Assembly: GCF_009795845.1 (NCBI RefSeq)
Contig: NZ_WTEX01000024.1
Location: 1 to 36,149, forward strand
DNA from: Gilliamella sp. Lep-s35
GTDB taxonomy: Bacteria; Pseudomonadota; Gammaproteobacteria; Enterobacterales; Orbaceae
DNA: 36,149 bases
Reading direction: 5' to 3'
Below the pieces are notes generated by a model that did no database searches, was not told the DNA's origin, and was given only the letters and a program-made list of their open reading frames with translations. The position numbers were made by a program, and so were the translations under genes. Of this stretch, positions 27,495-36,149 are shown one piece after another (position 1 is the first letter of the stretch; each line of letters starts with the position of its first letter).

Positions 27495-27559
27495 TTCAAC
27501 TTCAATTTTAAGTTTATTAATAGCATCCTACAACGATATTGCAGAATGCTATTTCCTAC

Positions 27560-30193
27560 TTAGGCTTCTAGTGCCTTGTTAATTTTCTCAAATAAATCTT
27601 TAGATAAATTTTCAATTTTTAGCAATGCCTCAAGTGCTTTTTGCATCTGCTGTTGACGCTTTTTGTCATAACGTTTTAATCGAATTAGAGGATCGATAAG
27701 CCTTGCTGCAACTTGCGGATTTTTTTGGTTTAACTCAGTGAGAATTTCAACTAAAAATTGATAACCACTGCCATCTTCAGCGTGAAATGCCACAGGGTTA
27801 TTATTTACAAATGCTCCAATTAATGCACGAATCCGATTTGGGTTACTGAGTGTAAATGAGCGGTGAGTTAATAATTTCTTCACGGTAGCAAGAACATTCT
27901 TTTCTGGGCTTGTTGCGTTTAGTGCTAACCATTTGTCCATAACAAGTCCATCTTGATGCCATTTGTCATCAAAGTTAGCCAATAACTCAGTTCGACAATC
28001 AAGTTCAGCTTTTACAGCTACACTCAAGGCGGCTAAACAATCAGTCATATTATTTGCTTGATAATATTGTTGGTTAACCAATGTATTGGCGTGCGAATTA
28101 TCATCGGCATGAGCTAATAAAGTTAAACAACAGTTTTTAAGTGACCGCTTAGCAATGTCATTATGTTTAATTTGATATTGTGATGTTTTATTGTGGTGAT
28201 AAACGGCTAATAATTCATCATAAAGTTCGTTTGCAAAATGAGTTAACAAAAATAGACGCACTTGATGAATTGCGATTGGATCAACCACAGTAAATAAATT
28301 CGCCAACTCGTTTTCAGATGGCAAGGTTAAGATTTGTGCAATAAGGAAAGGGTCAGTTTTTTCTGATAACAATACGGCTCTAAATGCATCTAATACTGAA
28401 TCAGGCAATATTAAATTTTGATTTTCTTGATAATTTTTTACATTCAAGCGAACATATTTTGCTAATAACATTTGAGCTGCATCGTAACGGCTAAATGCGT
28501 TAGTAGCGTGTTGCATTAAGAAAATAAGATCATTATCTTGATAATCATAAGTTAACTTAACAGGTGCTGAAAAATCACGTAATACTGAAATAATCGGTTT
28601 TTGAGTTACGTTATCAAAGATAAATTGTTGTTTGTTTTGTGTTAAATTTAAAACATGATGAACAGTTTTGCCTTGGTATTGCAGTGGAATTATTTCACCA
28701 TTATGTTGATATAACTCGATATCAAGTGGGATATGCAAAGCCTGTTTTTGTGCTTGATCTTGAGTAGCTGGCGTATATTGTTCTACTGTTAAAGTATATT
28801 GTTGATTTTTCTCGTTATAATTATCGGTAACGGTTAATTCAGGTGTTCCTGATTGGCTATACCATAATTTAAATTGAGTTAAATCGATACCTGAGGCATC
28901 TTGCATGGCTGCAACAAAATCATCACAAGTTGCGGCACTACCATCATGGCGTTTAAAATAAAGTTTCATCCCTGCTTGGAATTTATCTTCTCCTAATAAA
29001 GTATGCATCATTCGAATAACTTCAGCGCCTTTTTCGTACACGGTGACTGTGTAAAAGTTATTCATTTCTATTACTTGTTCAGGCCGAATAGGGTGAGACA
29101 TTGGGCTAGCATCTTCGGCAAATTGAACGGTGCGCAAAAGTTTGACATCCTCAATGCGTTTTACTGCACGAGATCCCATATCAGCGCTAAATTCCTGATC
29201 TCGAAATACAGTTAATCCTTCTTTTAAACTAAGTTGGAACCAGTCGCGACAGGTTACCCGATTACCAGTCCAGTTGTGAAAATATTCATGACCAATTACA
29301 CCTTCAATACCTAGATAGTCATCATCTGTTGCTGTCTGTGGTTTGGCAAGCACATATTTTGAATTAAAGATATTTAATCCTTTGTTTTCCATCGCTCCCA
29401 TATTGAAAAAATCAACCGCTACAATCATAAAGATATCTAAGTCGTATTCAAGCCCAAAGCGTGTTTCGTCCCAACGCATGGCATTTTTTAAGCTTGTCAT
29501 AGCCCACTGCGAACGATCTAAATTACCTTTATCAACGTAAATTTCTAAATCAACTTTACGTTTTGATTGGGTAATAAACTGATCTTTTAAAATATCAAAA
29601 TCACCAGCAACTAGTGCAAATAAATAAGAAGGTTTTGGAAATGGATCTTGCCATTGTACCCAGTGTCGCCCATCAGATAGTTCACCTTGTGCTACACGAT
29701 TTCCATTTGAAAGTAGGTAAGGGTAGTGTTGTTTATTGGCGGTGATGCGTGTTGAAAACCGAGCTAATACATCGGGTCTATCAAGGTAATAAGTGATATG
29801 TCGAAATCCTTCGGCTTCACATTGTGTACAAAGCGCTTCGCCTGATACATATAATCCTTCAAGTGCGGTATTATCAATGGGCTTGATTTCATTAACAATT
29901 GTTAAAGTAAATTCTGCGGGAACACCTTGAATCAGCAATCCTGTTTTTGTGATTTGATAATCATGCCATGGTTGTTCGTCAATATTAACAGAAATCAATT
30001 TCAGATCTTCACCATCTAAAATAAGATCATTAACGTTATTATTTTTTCGAATTACATGACTACGTGCTGTAACGGTTGTTATTTCAGGGGCTAAATCAAA
30101 ATCAAGATCAATGTCAGTAATAGTAAAATCGGGGGCTTGATAATCTAGACGGTATTTTGCCTTTGGTTGAGATTGAGTTGTAGTTGCGTTCAT
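27560..30193 (-). CDS. pepN: Aminopeptidase N
   Basis: PepN is the main cytoplasmic M1-family zinc aminopeptidase, removing N-terminal residues from peptides. The 877-residue product (E. coli 870) has the exopeptidase motif GAMEN near 267 and the zinc site HEYFHNW near 301 with the third ligand in LKEGLTVFRDQEFSAD. The catalytic core is followed by the all-helical C-terminal domain typical of the family. Start ATG with AAAGG upstream. It is divergent from pncB-asnS-porin, exactly the arrangement of pepN, pncB, asnS and ompF in E. coli. Confidence 0.98.
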   Translation of the reverse strand: MNATTTQSQPKAKYRLDYQAPDFTITDIDLDFDLAPEITTVTARSHVIRKNNNVNDLILDGEDLKLISVNIDEQPWHDYQITKTGLLIQGVPAEFTLTIVNEIKPIDNTALEGLYVSGEALCTQCEAEGFRHITYYLDRPDVLARFSTRITANKQHYPYLLSNGNRVAQGELSDGRHWVQWQDPFPKPSYLFALVAGDFDILKDQFITQSKRKVDLEIYVDKGNLDRSQWAMTSLKNAMRWDETRFGLEYDLDIFMIVAVDFFNMGAMENKGLNIFNSKYVLAKPQTATDDDYLGIEGVIGHEYFHNWTGNRVTCRDWFQLSLKEGLTVFRDQEFSADMGSRAVKRIEDVKLLRTVQFAEDASPMSHPIRPEQVIEMNNFYTVTVYEKGAEVIRMMHTLLGEDKFQAGMKLYFKRHDGSAATCDDFVAAMQDASGIDLTQFKLWYSQSGTPELTVTDNYNEKNQQYTLTVEQYTPATQDQAQKQALHIPLDIELYQHNGEIIPLQYQGKTVHHVLNLTQNKQQFIFDNVTQKPIISVLRDFSAPVKLTYDYQDNDLIFLMQHATNAFSRYDAAQMLLAKYVRLNVKNYQENQNLILPDSVLDAFRAVLLSEKTDPFLIAQILTLPSENELANLFTVVDPIAIHQVRLFLLTHFANELYDELLAVYHHNKTSQYQIKHNDIAKRSLKNCCLTLLAHADDNSHANTLVNQQYYQANNMTDCLAALSVAVKAELDCRTELLANFDDKWHQDGLVMDKWLALNATSPEKNVLATVKKLLTHRSFTLSNPNRIRALIGAFVNNNPVAFHAEDGSGYQFLVEILTELNQKNPQVAARLIDPLIRLKRYDKKRQQQMQKALEALLKIENLSKDLFEKINKALEA

Positions 30194-30301
30194 TATTATT
30201 GAGCCTTTTATTTATACTTTGTTTAAGTTTTATTTGGTTAATAGTATAACTGATTAAAAATAATCTTATTATATAATTAATCTATATCTTCATTATTATT
30301 C

Positions 30302-30310
30302 TGCTATAAT
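30302..30310 (+). promoter_or_regulatory. Extended -10 of the pncB promoter
   Basis: TGCTATAAT is a perfect extended -10 (TGn plus TATAAT), giving a start point near 30317 and a leader of about 32 bases. The -35 is not evident, as is common for extended -10 promoters. Confidence 0.6.
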
Positions 30311-30348
30311 CTTTGACATTTTATTTAGAGTATTAACAATAAAACCAC

Positions 30349-31542
30349 ATGTTACCAGCGATAATTACATCACTATTAGACACAGATGCTTATAAACTGC
30401 ATATGCAACAAGCTGTTTTTCATCACTATCCAAATGCAACAGTAACAGCTGAGTTCCGTTGTCGTAGTGATGATTTGTTAGGAAAATATGCTGATGAAAT
30501 AACTCATCAAGTTAAATTAATGGAATCGCTATCACTTTTAGATGATGAGTTTGAGTATTTGTCTCGTATGCCTTTTTTTAAACCTGATTATTTGAATTGG
30601 CTAAAAAATTGGCGTTTTAATAGTGAGTTACTGACAATTGAAAATCAAGAAGGCTTGCTAGTTATTCGTATTGAAGGTAAGTGGTTAGATGTTATTTTAT
30701 GGGAAGTGCCATTACTTGCCGTAATTAGCGAAATTGTGCATAAAGATCGATCGCCAAATATTGGCGTTCCCGAGGCACTTGCTCGACTAAAAGATAAATT
30801 AACGTTATTTAATGAACAGACAGCCGATATGGATATGTCGAACTTTAATTTAATGGACTTTGGTACACGTAGGCGTTATTCGTTTGCGGTACAAGAGGCA
30901 GTTGTTGGTTATTTGAAAAATCATTTTACTAATTTTCATAGTACGAGTAATTATTTGCTTGCTTATCGTTTAGGACTTACGCCTGTTGGAACACAAGCGC
31001 ATGAATGGTTTCAAGCACATCAGCGTTTAAGTCCGAATTTAGAGGATTGCCAAAAAAATGCATTGCAGGTTTGGTTAGATGAATATCACGATGATTTGGG
31101 CGTTGCTTTAACTGATTGTATTACGATGGATGCATTTTTACGGGATTTTGATCTTCATTTTGCTTCGCATTATCAAGGATTGCGTCATGATTCAGGTGAC
31201 TCAATTCAATGGGGCGAAAAGGCAATTGCCCATTATCAGCAGTTAGGTATCGACCCTCAAACAAAATTATTAGTATTTTCAGATAGTTTAAATTTTGATA
31301 AGGCACTTAATATTTATCAGCATTTTAATCATCGGGTAAAATTATCTTTTGGTGTAGGTGGTTTTTTAGCTTGCGATATTCCGTCTAAAGAAGCCAACAC
31401 GAAAGCATTGAATATTGTAATCAAATTAACAGAGTGTAATAATCAATCTGTTGCTAAATTATCAGACAGTCCAGGTAAAACCATATCTCAAGATTTAGCT
31501 TTTATTGATGAATTAAAACGAACTTTTAGTGTTAAATATTGA
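30349..31542 (+). CDS. pncB: Nicotinate phosphoribosyltransferase
   Basis: PncB converts nicotinate and PRPP to nicotinate mononucleotide, with ATP hydrolysis, for NAD salvage. The 397-residue product (E. coli 400) begins with the family stretch [20 protein letters not shown] and contains [15 protein letters not shown] near 169-183, [11 protein letters not shown] near 213-223 and [17 protein letters not shown] near 280-296. It starts at an ATG with no obvious ribosome-binding site. Divergent from pepN and upstream of asnS, the conserved neighbourhood. Confidence 0.97.
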   Translation: MLPAIITSLLDTDAYKLHMQQAVFHHYPNATVTAEFRCRSDDLLGKYADEITHQVKLMESLSLLDDEFEYLSRMPFFKPDYLNWLKNWRFNSELLTIENQEGLLVIRIEGKWLDVILWEVPLLAVISEIVHKDRSPNIGVPEALARLKDKLTLFNEQTADMDMSNFNLMDFGTRRRYSFAVQEAVVGYLKNHFTNFHSTSNYLLAYRLGLTPVGTQAHEWFQAHQRLSPNLEDCQKNALQVWLDEYHDDLGVALTDCITMDAFLRDFDLHFASHYQGLRHDSGDSIQWGEKAIAHYQQLGIDPQTKLLVFSDSLNFDKALNIYQHFNHRVKLSFGVGGFLACDIPSKEANTKALNIVIKLTECNNQSVAKLSDSPGKTISQDLAFIDELKRTFSVKY

Positions 31543-31695
31543 TAATAATTAGCCTATTGTTAATATCAAAATAAAAAATCAGTAATAAAAATTTTCTTAT
31601 TAAACAATTCCATTTAGTTACGGAATAGAGGTTAGAATATATTTGTATTACTTAAATATGACTTAAATTAATTAATGTAGAAATGGATAATTAAA

Positions 31696-33099
31696 ATGAA
31701 TTCAGTTGCATCTATTGTTGATGTGTTACAAGGCAAAATTGCTGTTGGTAGCACAATTTCTGTTCAAGGTTGGGTAAGAACTCGACGCGATTCTAAAGCA
31801 GGCATTTCATTTTTGACTGTTTATGATGGTTCTTGTTTTGATCCTATCCAAGCCGTTATTGAAAAAGATCTTCCTAATTATGAGCAAGATGTTTTACGTT
31901 TAACAGCAGGTTGTTCGGTTAAAGTCACTGGTAAAGTGGTTGAATCACCAGGTCAAGGTCAACAATATGAACTGCAAGCAACGCAAGTTGAAGTATATGG
32001 TTTTGTTGATGATCCTGAAACTTATCCAATGGCAGCAAAACGTCACTCTATTGAATATCTTCGTGAAGTGGCTCACTTGCGTGCAAGAACCAATATTGTT
32101 GGTGCGATAACGCGTGTACGTCATACGCTTGCGCAAGCAATTCATCAGTTTTTTAATGATCGTGGCTTTTATTGGCTATCTACCCCAATTATCACCGCGT
32201 CTGATACTGAAGGCGCGGGCGAAATGTTTCGCGTTTCAACGCTTGATCTATTAAATCTTCCTAAATCAGATAATGGTAAAGTTGATTTTGATAAGGACTT
32301 TTTCGGCAAAGAAGCATTTTTAACCGTTTCTGGGCAACTAAATGCTGAAACTTATGCTTGTGCGCTTTCTAAGGTGTATACTTTTGGCCCTACCTTTCGA
32401 GCTGAAAATTCAAATACTACTCGTCATTTAGCTGAGTTTTGGATGATGGAGCCTGAAGTAGCGTTTGCTGATCTAAATGATAATGCTAAGCTTGCTGAAG
32501 ATATGCTTAAATATGTGTTTAAAGAAGTGCTAGAAAAACGAGCTGATGATATGCAATTTTTTGCTCAGCATGTCGATAAAGAAGCCATTAATCGACTTGA
32601 AAACTTTATTAAAGCTGATTTTGCGCAAGTGGATTACACTGACGCTATCATTATATTACAAAATTGTGATGCTAAATTTGAAAACCCAGTCAGTTGGGGT
32701 ATTGATTTAGCATCAGAACACGAACGTTATTTAGCTGAACAATATTTTAAAGCACCAGTGGTAGTAAAAAACTATCCGAAAGATATTAAAGCGTTTTATA
32801 TGCGTATGAATGATGACGGTAAAACAGTAGCAGCAATGGATGTATTAGCGCCAGGAATTGGTGAAATCATTGGTGGATCTCAGCGTGAAGAACGTTTAGA
32901 GATATTAGATAAACGTATGGATGAATTAGGACTCAAAAAAGAAGATTATTGGTGGTATCGTGATTTACGTCGATACGGTACTGTGCCGCATTCTGGTTTT
33001 GGTCTTGGGTTTGAACGTTTAATTGTTTATGTGACAGGTGTGCAAAATGTACGTGATGTGATCCCGTTCCCAAGAACGCCACGTAATGCCAATTTTTAA
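31696..33099 (+). CDS. asnS: Asparaginyl-tRNA synthetase
   Basis: AsnS charges tRNA-Asn. The 467-residue product (E. coli 466) has an N-terminal OB-fold anticodon-binding domain (about 1-115, with [18 protein letters not shown]) and a class II catalytic domain. Class II motif 2 appears as [21 protein letters not shown] near 235-255 and motif 3 as [15 protein letters not shown] near 433-447. The distance from pncB is 153 bases; no intrinsic terminator is evident between them. The 285 bases after it carry the leader of the first porin. Confidence 0.98.
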   Translation: MNSVASIVDVLQGKIAVGSTISVQGWVRTRRDSKAGISFLTVYDGSCFDPIQAVIEKDLPNYEQDVLRLTAGCSVKVTGKVVESPGQGQQYELQATQVEVYGFVDDPETYPMAAKRHSIEYLREVAHLRARTNIVGAITRVRHTLAQAIHQFFNDRGFYWLSTPIITASDTEGAGEMFRVSTLDLLNLPKSDNGKVDFDKDFFGKEAFLTVSGQLNAETYACALSKVYTFGPTFRAENSNTTRHLAEFWMMEPEVAFADLNDNAKLAEDMLKYVFKEVLEKRADDMQFFAQHVDKEAINRLENFIKADFAQVDYTDAIIILQNCDAKFENPVSWGIDLASEHERYLAEQYFKAPVVVKNYPKDIKAFYMRMNDDGKTVAAMDVLAPGIGEIIGGSQREERLEILDKRMDELGLKKEDYWWYRDLRRYGTVPHSGFGLGFERLIVYVTGVQNVRDVIPFPRTPRNANF

Positions 33100-33278
33100 G
33101 TTAATTGGAAATGGAGTCAAAATTTAGTCTGAGTTAAAAAACAACAAATTTCAACCAATGATTGAATAAAAAACACTCAAACAAGCTTGAATTTATGGTT
33201 AGACATCATATTTAATGAAAAGTTCGCTTGATTTTAAAAAAAATTTATACATAATTTACGATACTGTAAAAAGTGAAT

Positions 33279-33304
33279 AAAGATAATCAAAATGTATTAT
33301 CTTT
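33279..33304. promoter_or_regulatory. Perfect 9-bp palindrome at the first porin's promoter region
   Basis: AAAGATAAT and ATTATCTTT flank 8 bases, and the right arm overlaps a -10-like TATTAT at 33295-33300 (start point near 33307, 78 bases before the porin ATG). This looks like an operator placed to control the promoter, though no -35 is clear and OmpR sites are not recognisable to me. Confidence 0.45.
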
Positions 33305-33330
33305 TGGATGAATAATTTTTAAACAAAATT

Positions 33331-33359
33331 GACACTAAACTTATGGGCTGTGTCTTTTT
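33331..33359 (+). terminator. Terminator-like hairpin in the leader of the first porin
   Basis: GACAC and GTGTC pair around a 14-base loop and are followed by TTTTT, only 30 bases before the porin ATG. It may terminate read-through from asnS or attenuate porin transcription; a 5-bp stem is marginal. Confidence 0.35.
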
Positions 33360-33384
33360 AAAAAAATAACCATGAGGGTAAAAA

Positions 33385-34533
33385 ATGAAACGTAATCTAT
33401 TAGCAATCGCTATCCCTGCACTTTTAGTTGCAGCTGGTGCAAATGCATCTATTGAAGTATGGAACAAAGATGGTAATAAAGTTGACTTTTACGGTCGAGT
33501 AAAAGCAGCTAACAACATTACTGACCGTGGTCAAGCTGGTGAAGGTGATGATACTTCAGCTCGTTTAGGTATGTCAGGTCAAACTCAAATCACTGACAGT
33601 GTAACTGGTTACGGTCGTTGGGAATATGAAGCGAAAGCGGGTAAAAATTCTGATAACGAAGTACGTTATGCATTTGCTGGTTTGAACTTTGGTGATGCAG
33701 GTTCATTCGATTATGGTCGCAATGACGGTGTGTTAAAAGCAATTACTGCTTATACTGACGTTTTACCACAATTTGGTGGTGATGCATCAAATAACGATTG
33801 GAACGTTCTTTCAGCTCGTACTAAAGCTGTTGCAACTTATCGTAACAACAACTTCTTTGGCTTAACTGACGATTTAAGTTTTGCATTACAATATGCTGAT
33901 AATGGCGATAACTCAAATGGATTCAGACAAGATGCTATCAGAGGTGAATCTCGTGAAGCTTGGGGTGCAAATGTTCAATGGAATATTTTTGACACTGGTT
34001 TAACTGCTGGTGCAGGTTACGCTCAAACTTCAGGTAGTGATAATCGTCAAAGCACTTGGGCTGGTGGTCTTAAATACGATAATTATAATCTATATTTAGC
34101 AGCTAACTACTTCCAATCTAAATTTAAAGATGTATTGTCATATGGACCGACACATAGAGGTACTTATAAAACTGCTGATGGTAAAGTTAGAGGTTTTGAA
34201 TTAGTCGCTCAATATGGTATTGATTTAGAAGTGGGTCGTATTACTCCATCTTTAGCTTATGTTCAACATAAAGTTAAAGCTGATGGGGTGAATTTTGTCG
34301 AAGATAATATTCGTTACCACAATAGCGGATTCAGCTCACCTGTAGCTAAATATGTATCTTTAGGTGCAACTTACGATCTAAACAAAAATTTCAGCACAAT
34401 TGTTGAATATAAATTCAATCTTCTTGATCGTAAAGACTATGGCGCAGCGAAAAATACTGTACATTCACGTGGTGAAGGTACTAAACCAGGTACTAAAGAC
34501 GTGTTAGGTGTTGGTTTAATTTACCAATTCTAA
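33385..34533 (+). CDS. OmpC/OmpF-type trimeric general porin, copy 1
   Basis: A 382-residue outer-membrane general porin of the OmpF/OmpC family, which forms trimeric water-filled channels for small solutes. A 21-residue signal peptide ends ANA before SIEVWNKDGNKVDFYGRV, the family N terminus. Other landmarks are TGYGRWEYE, VRYAFAGLNFGDAGSFDYGRN and the constriction loop L3 with DVLPQFGGD, where the usual Glu is Gln (residue 129, codon CAA at 33769-33771). It ends GLIYQF with terminal Phe. The leader ATGAGGGTAAAAAATG closely resembles enterobacterial ompC/ompF leaders. It lies in the ompF position after asnS and has its own terminator. Confidence 0.93.
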   Translation: MKRNLLAIAIPALLVAAGANASIEVWNKDGNKVDFYGRVKAANNITDRGQAGEGDDTSARLGMSGQTQITDSVTGYGRWEYEAKAGKNSDNEVRYAFAGLNFGDAGSFDYGRNDGVLKAITAYTDVLPQFGGDASNNDWNVLSARTKAVATYRNNNFFGLTDDLSFALQYADNGDNSNGFRQDAIRGESREAWGANVQWNIFDTGLTAGAGYAQTSGSDNRQSTWAGGLKYDNYNLYLAANYFQSKFKDVLSYGPTHRGTYKTADGKVRGFELVAQYGIDLEVGRITPSLAYVQHKVKADGVNFVEDNIRYHNSGFSSPVAKYVSLGATYDLNKNFSTIVEYKFNLLDRKDYGAAKNTVHSRGEGTKPGTKDVLGVGLIYQF

Positions 34534-34552
34534 TTGTTTCTTAATATCTTAT

Positions 34553-34580
34553 AAAAAGGCACTTAGGTGCCTTTTTTTAT
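34553..34580 (+). terminator. Rho-independent terminator after porin 1
   Basis: GGCAC-TTAG-GTGCC, extended by flanking A/T pairs, runs into TTTTTT. Nearly the same hairpin follows porin 2, consistent with duplication of the whole unit. Confidence 0.85.
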
Positions 34581-34836
34581 TTCCTAAACTTTTTTCAAAC
34601 CAAAAGCACATTTTGTTATTAAAAAATTAGCATTAAATATTAAAATATTCGTAAATTCGCAGAATTAATCTAATTATCATTGTTAAATAGACAATGTGTG
34701 CAATAAAATCTGTTTTATCTAATAAAAATAGATGTCACAGTAATAATATAATTGTTATTTATTAGCTATTAGTTATTACACCAAAAGCAAAGTAATTTGC
34801 ATCTTTAATAAAATAAAACACCTATGAGGGTAAAAA
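34580..34836 (+). promoter_or_regulatory. Intergenic leader region between the porins
   Basis: The porin-to-porin gap (303 bases in all) holds the first porin's terminator and then this very AT-rich region without an ORF. It contains a TATAAT at 34747-34752 with no clear -35, and a 6-bp inverted repeat CATTGT/ACAATG at 34678-34696. Only the last 20 bases or so (ATGAGGGTAAAAAATG) resemble the leader of porin 1; the rest has diverged, so the two genes may be controlled differently. Confidence 0.4.
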
Positions 34837-35979
34837 ATGAAACGTAATCTATTAACAATCGCTATTCCTGCACTTTTAATTGCAGGCGCTGCAAACGCTT
34901 CTATCGAAGTATGGAATAAAGATAGTAATAAAGTCGACTTTTATGGTCGAGTTTATGCATTAAATTATATCACTGATCGTAATAATCAAACTGGTGAAGG
35001 TGATAACACTACAGCACGTTTAGGTATGTCAGGTCAAACTCAAGTAACTGACGGCATAACGGGTTACGGTCGTTGGGAATACGAAGCTAAAACAGGTACT
35101 AATGCCGATAATGAAGTGCGTTATGCATTTGCGGGTTTGAACTTTGGTGATTTGGGTTCATTTGATTATGGCCGTAATGACGGTGTGTTAAAAACATTAA
35201 CATCTTATACTGACGTTTTACCAGAATTTGGTGGCGATGCTTCAAATAATGATCTTTATGCATTAACAGCTCGTACAAAAGCCGTGGCTACTTATCGTAA
35301 TTCAGATTTCTTTGGTTTAGTAAATGGTCTACGTTTTGCTGTTCAATATGCCGATAATGGCGATAATAGCTCAACTAGCCATTTCAATAAAAATACACAT
35401 GATGATAAACGCGATAGTGCTGAAGCATGGGGTTCAGTTGTTGATTGGGATGTGCTTGATACCGGTTTATCGGTTGGTGCTGGTTATGCTCAAACTGGTG
35501 GTCATAAAGACGCTAAAGCATGGTCAGCTGGTATTAAATATGATAACGATAACCTTTATTTAGCTGCACTATATATTCAAGGTAAGCAAAAATATGGTTG
35601 GGATAATGCATCAACAACTCATAGTGCCAATGACTTAAAAACCAAAGGTTATGAACTTGTTGCGCAATATGGCATTGACTTTGAAGTAGGACGTTTAACG
35701 CCATCAGTTGCTTATATCCAACATAAAGTTAAGGATGCATCTAGTTATTTAAGTGATTCAGGGCTTAAAGGTAATGATTTAGCTAAATATGTTGATGTTG
35801 GTTTAACTTATGACTTTAACAAAAATCTACAAGCTATTATCGATTATAAAATTAATTTACTAGATAAAGATGACATCGGCGCACGCCGTGCTTTATATAA
35901 AGATACTTCATTCACTAAATCACAAATCAAGGGCACAACAAAAGACACAGTAGCACTTGGTTTAATTTACCAATTCTAA
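34837..35979 (+). CDS. OmpC/OmpF-type trimeric general porin, copy 2
   Basis: A 380-residue porin clearly homologous to the preceding gene along its whole length; signal peptide, N-terminal strands and C terminus GLIYQF are nearly the same, while extracellular loops differ in length and sequence. Loop L3 reads DVLPEFGGD with the usual constriction Glu (residue 130, codon GAA at 35224-35226), unlike copy 1. It shares the GAGGGTAAAAAATG leader. Tandem duplication followed by loop divergence is the simplest reading. The next gene starts 157 bases after its stop. Confidence 0.93.
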   Translation: MKRNLLTIAIPALLIAGAANASIEVWNKDSNKVDFYGRVYALNYITDRNNQTGEGDNTTARLGMSGQTQVTDGITGYGRWEYEAKTGTNADNEVRYAFAGLNFGDLGSFDYGRNDGVLKTLTSYTDVLPEFGGDASNNDLYALTARTKAVATYRNSDFFGLVNGLRFAVQYADNGDNSSTSHFNKNTHDDKRDSAEAWGSVVDWDVLDTGLSVGAGYAQTGGHKDAKAWSAGIKYDNDNLYLAALYIQGKQKYGWDNASTTHSANDLKTKGYELVAQYGIDFEVGRLTPSVAYIQHKVKDASSYLSDSGLKGNDLAKYVDVGLTYDFNKNLQAIIDYKINLLDKDDIGARRALYKDTSFTKSQIKGTTKDTVALGLIYQF

Positions 35980-36000
35980 TTGATTGTATTTTTATTTTTA

Positions 36001-36025
36001 AAAGGCACTTCGGTGCCTTTTTTAT
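36001..36025 (+). terminator. Rho-independent terminator after porin 2
   Basis: AAAGGCAC-TTCG-GTGCCTTT with a stable UUCG-type loop, followed by a T run. Compare the closely similar hairpin after porin 1. Confidence 0.88.
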
Positions 36026-36136
36026 TATCTTTTATATGTAGGAAAACACCGAGTTGTTTACGCTTGTAACTCCCCCCCAAAATAGCACAACAAAAAGTAG
36101 AAAATTCTCGATGATAAAAGTAAAGGGGATTTAATT

Positions 36137-36149
36137 ATGAAAAAAATAA
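36137..36149 (+). CDS. Start of a truncated gene at the window edge
   Basis: ATG AAA AAA ATA follows AAAGGGGA with good spacing, so a gene encoding a protein beginning Met-Lys-Lys-Ile starts here and runs out of the window. A Lys-rich start would suit a signal peptide, but nothing more can be said. Confidence 0.55.

Noticed and set aside
33385-35979. Porin pair as a phase-variation or recombination cassette
   Set aside because: No flanking inverted repeats, recombinase gene or silent partial copies in the window; a plain tandem duplication explains it.

Overview
This is an ordinary, densely packed stretch of core chromosome from a low-GC gammaproteobacterium. Nearly every protein resembles an Enterobacterales counterpart, but with strong A/T-biased codon use. 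The gene set (cydABX, fldA-fur, yciB-yciA-cls, the tolC/nudF-cpdA divergon, prlC-rsmJ, mlaFEDCB-ibaG, pepN/pncB-asnS-porin) together with the AT-richness suggests the family Orbaceae, most likely a Gilliamella-like insect-gut symbiont. That placement is inference from recall, not from a database search. I see no rRNA, tRNA, CRISPR array, prophage, insertion sequence or defence island.

Layout. 1-5140 (minus): sucC-sucD, then cydA-cydB-cydX (cydX is only 36 codons), ending in a terminator. 5318-6388 (plus): flavodoxin fldA and the iron regulator fur. 6437-8929 (plus): yciB, yciA and cardiolipin synthase. 8988-10615 (minus): cpdA and nudF, divergent from tolC (10754-12100, plus). 12219-20426 (minus): an isolated citG, ftsK, a gamma-carbonic-anhydrase-like yrdA, rsuA, and the overlapping pair prlC-rsmJ. 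20520-23989 (minus): ibaG and the complete Mla phospholipid-transport operon. 24190-27051: metNI (minus) facing away from its lipoprotein gene metQ (plus). 27101-30193 (minus): a single-domain rhodanese and pepN. 30349-35979 (plus): pncB, asnS and two tandem general porins. The window ends 13 bases into another gene with a strong ribosome-binding site.

Functionally the window covers respiration at low oxygen (cytochrome bd) and one TCA step, iron and redox control, envelope lipid homeostasis (Cls, Mla, TolC, porins), chromosome segregation (FtsK), peptide turnover (PrlC, PepN), methionine uptake and NAD salvage. Local gene blocks match E. coli neighbourhoods, but the blocks are joined in a different order.

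I found no new multi-gene system. The points most worth a second look are small: an FNR-type box exactly 41.5 bases upstream of the predicted cydA start point; a two-hairpin intergenic element present twice with a compensatory base-pair swap; a Fur-box-like sequence inside the first codons of fur; a charge-removing change in the pore constriction of one of the two porins; a perfect 13-bp inverted repeat in the 5' end of rsmJ; three genes that appear to start with TTG; and a one-residue insertion in the Nudix box of NudF.
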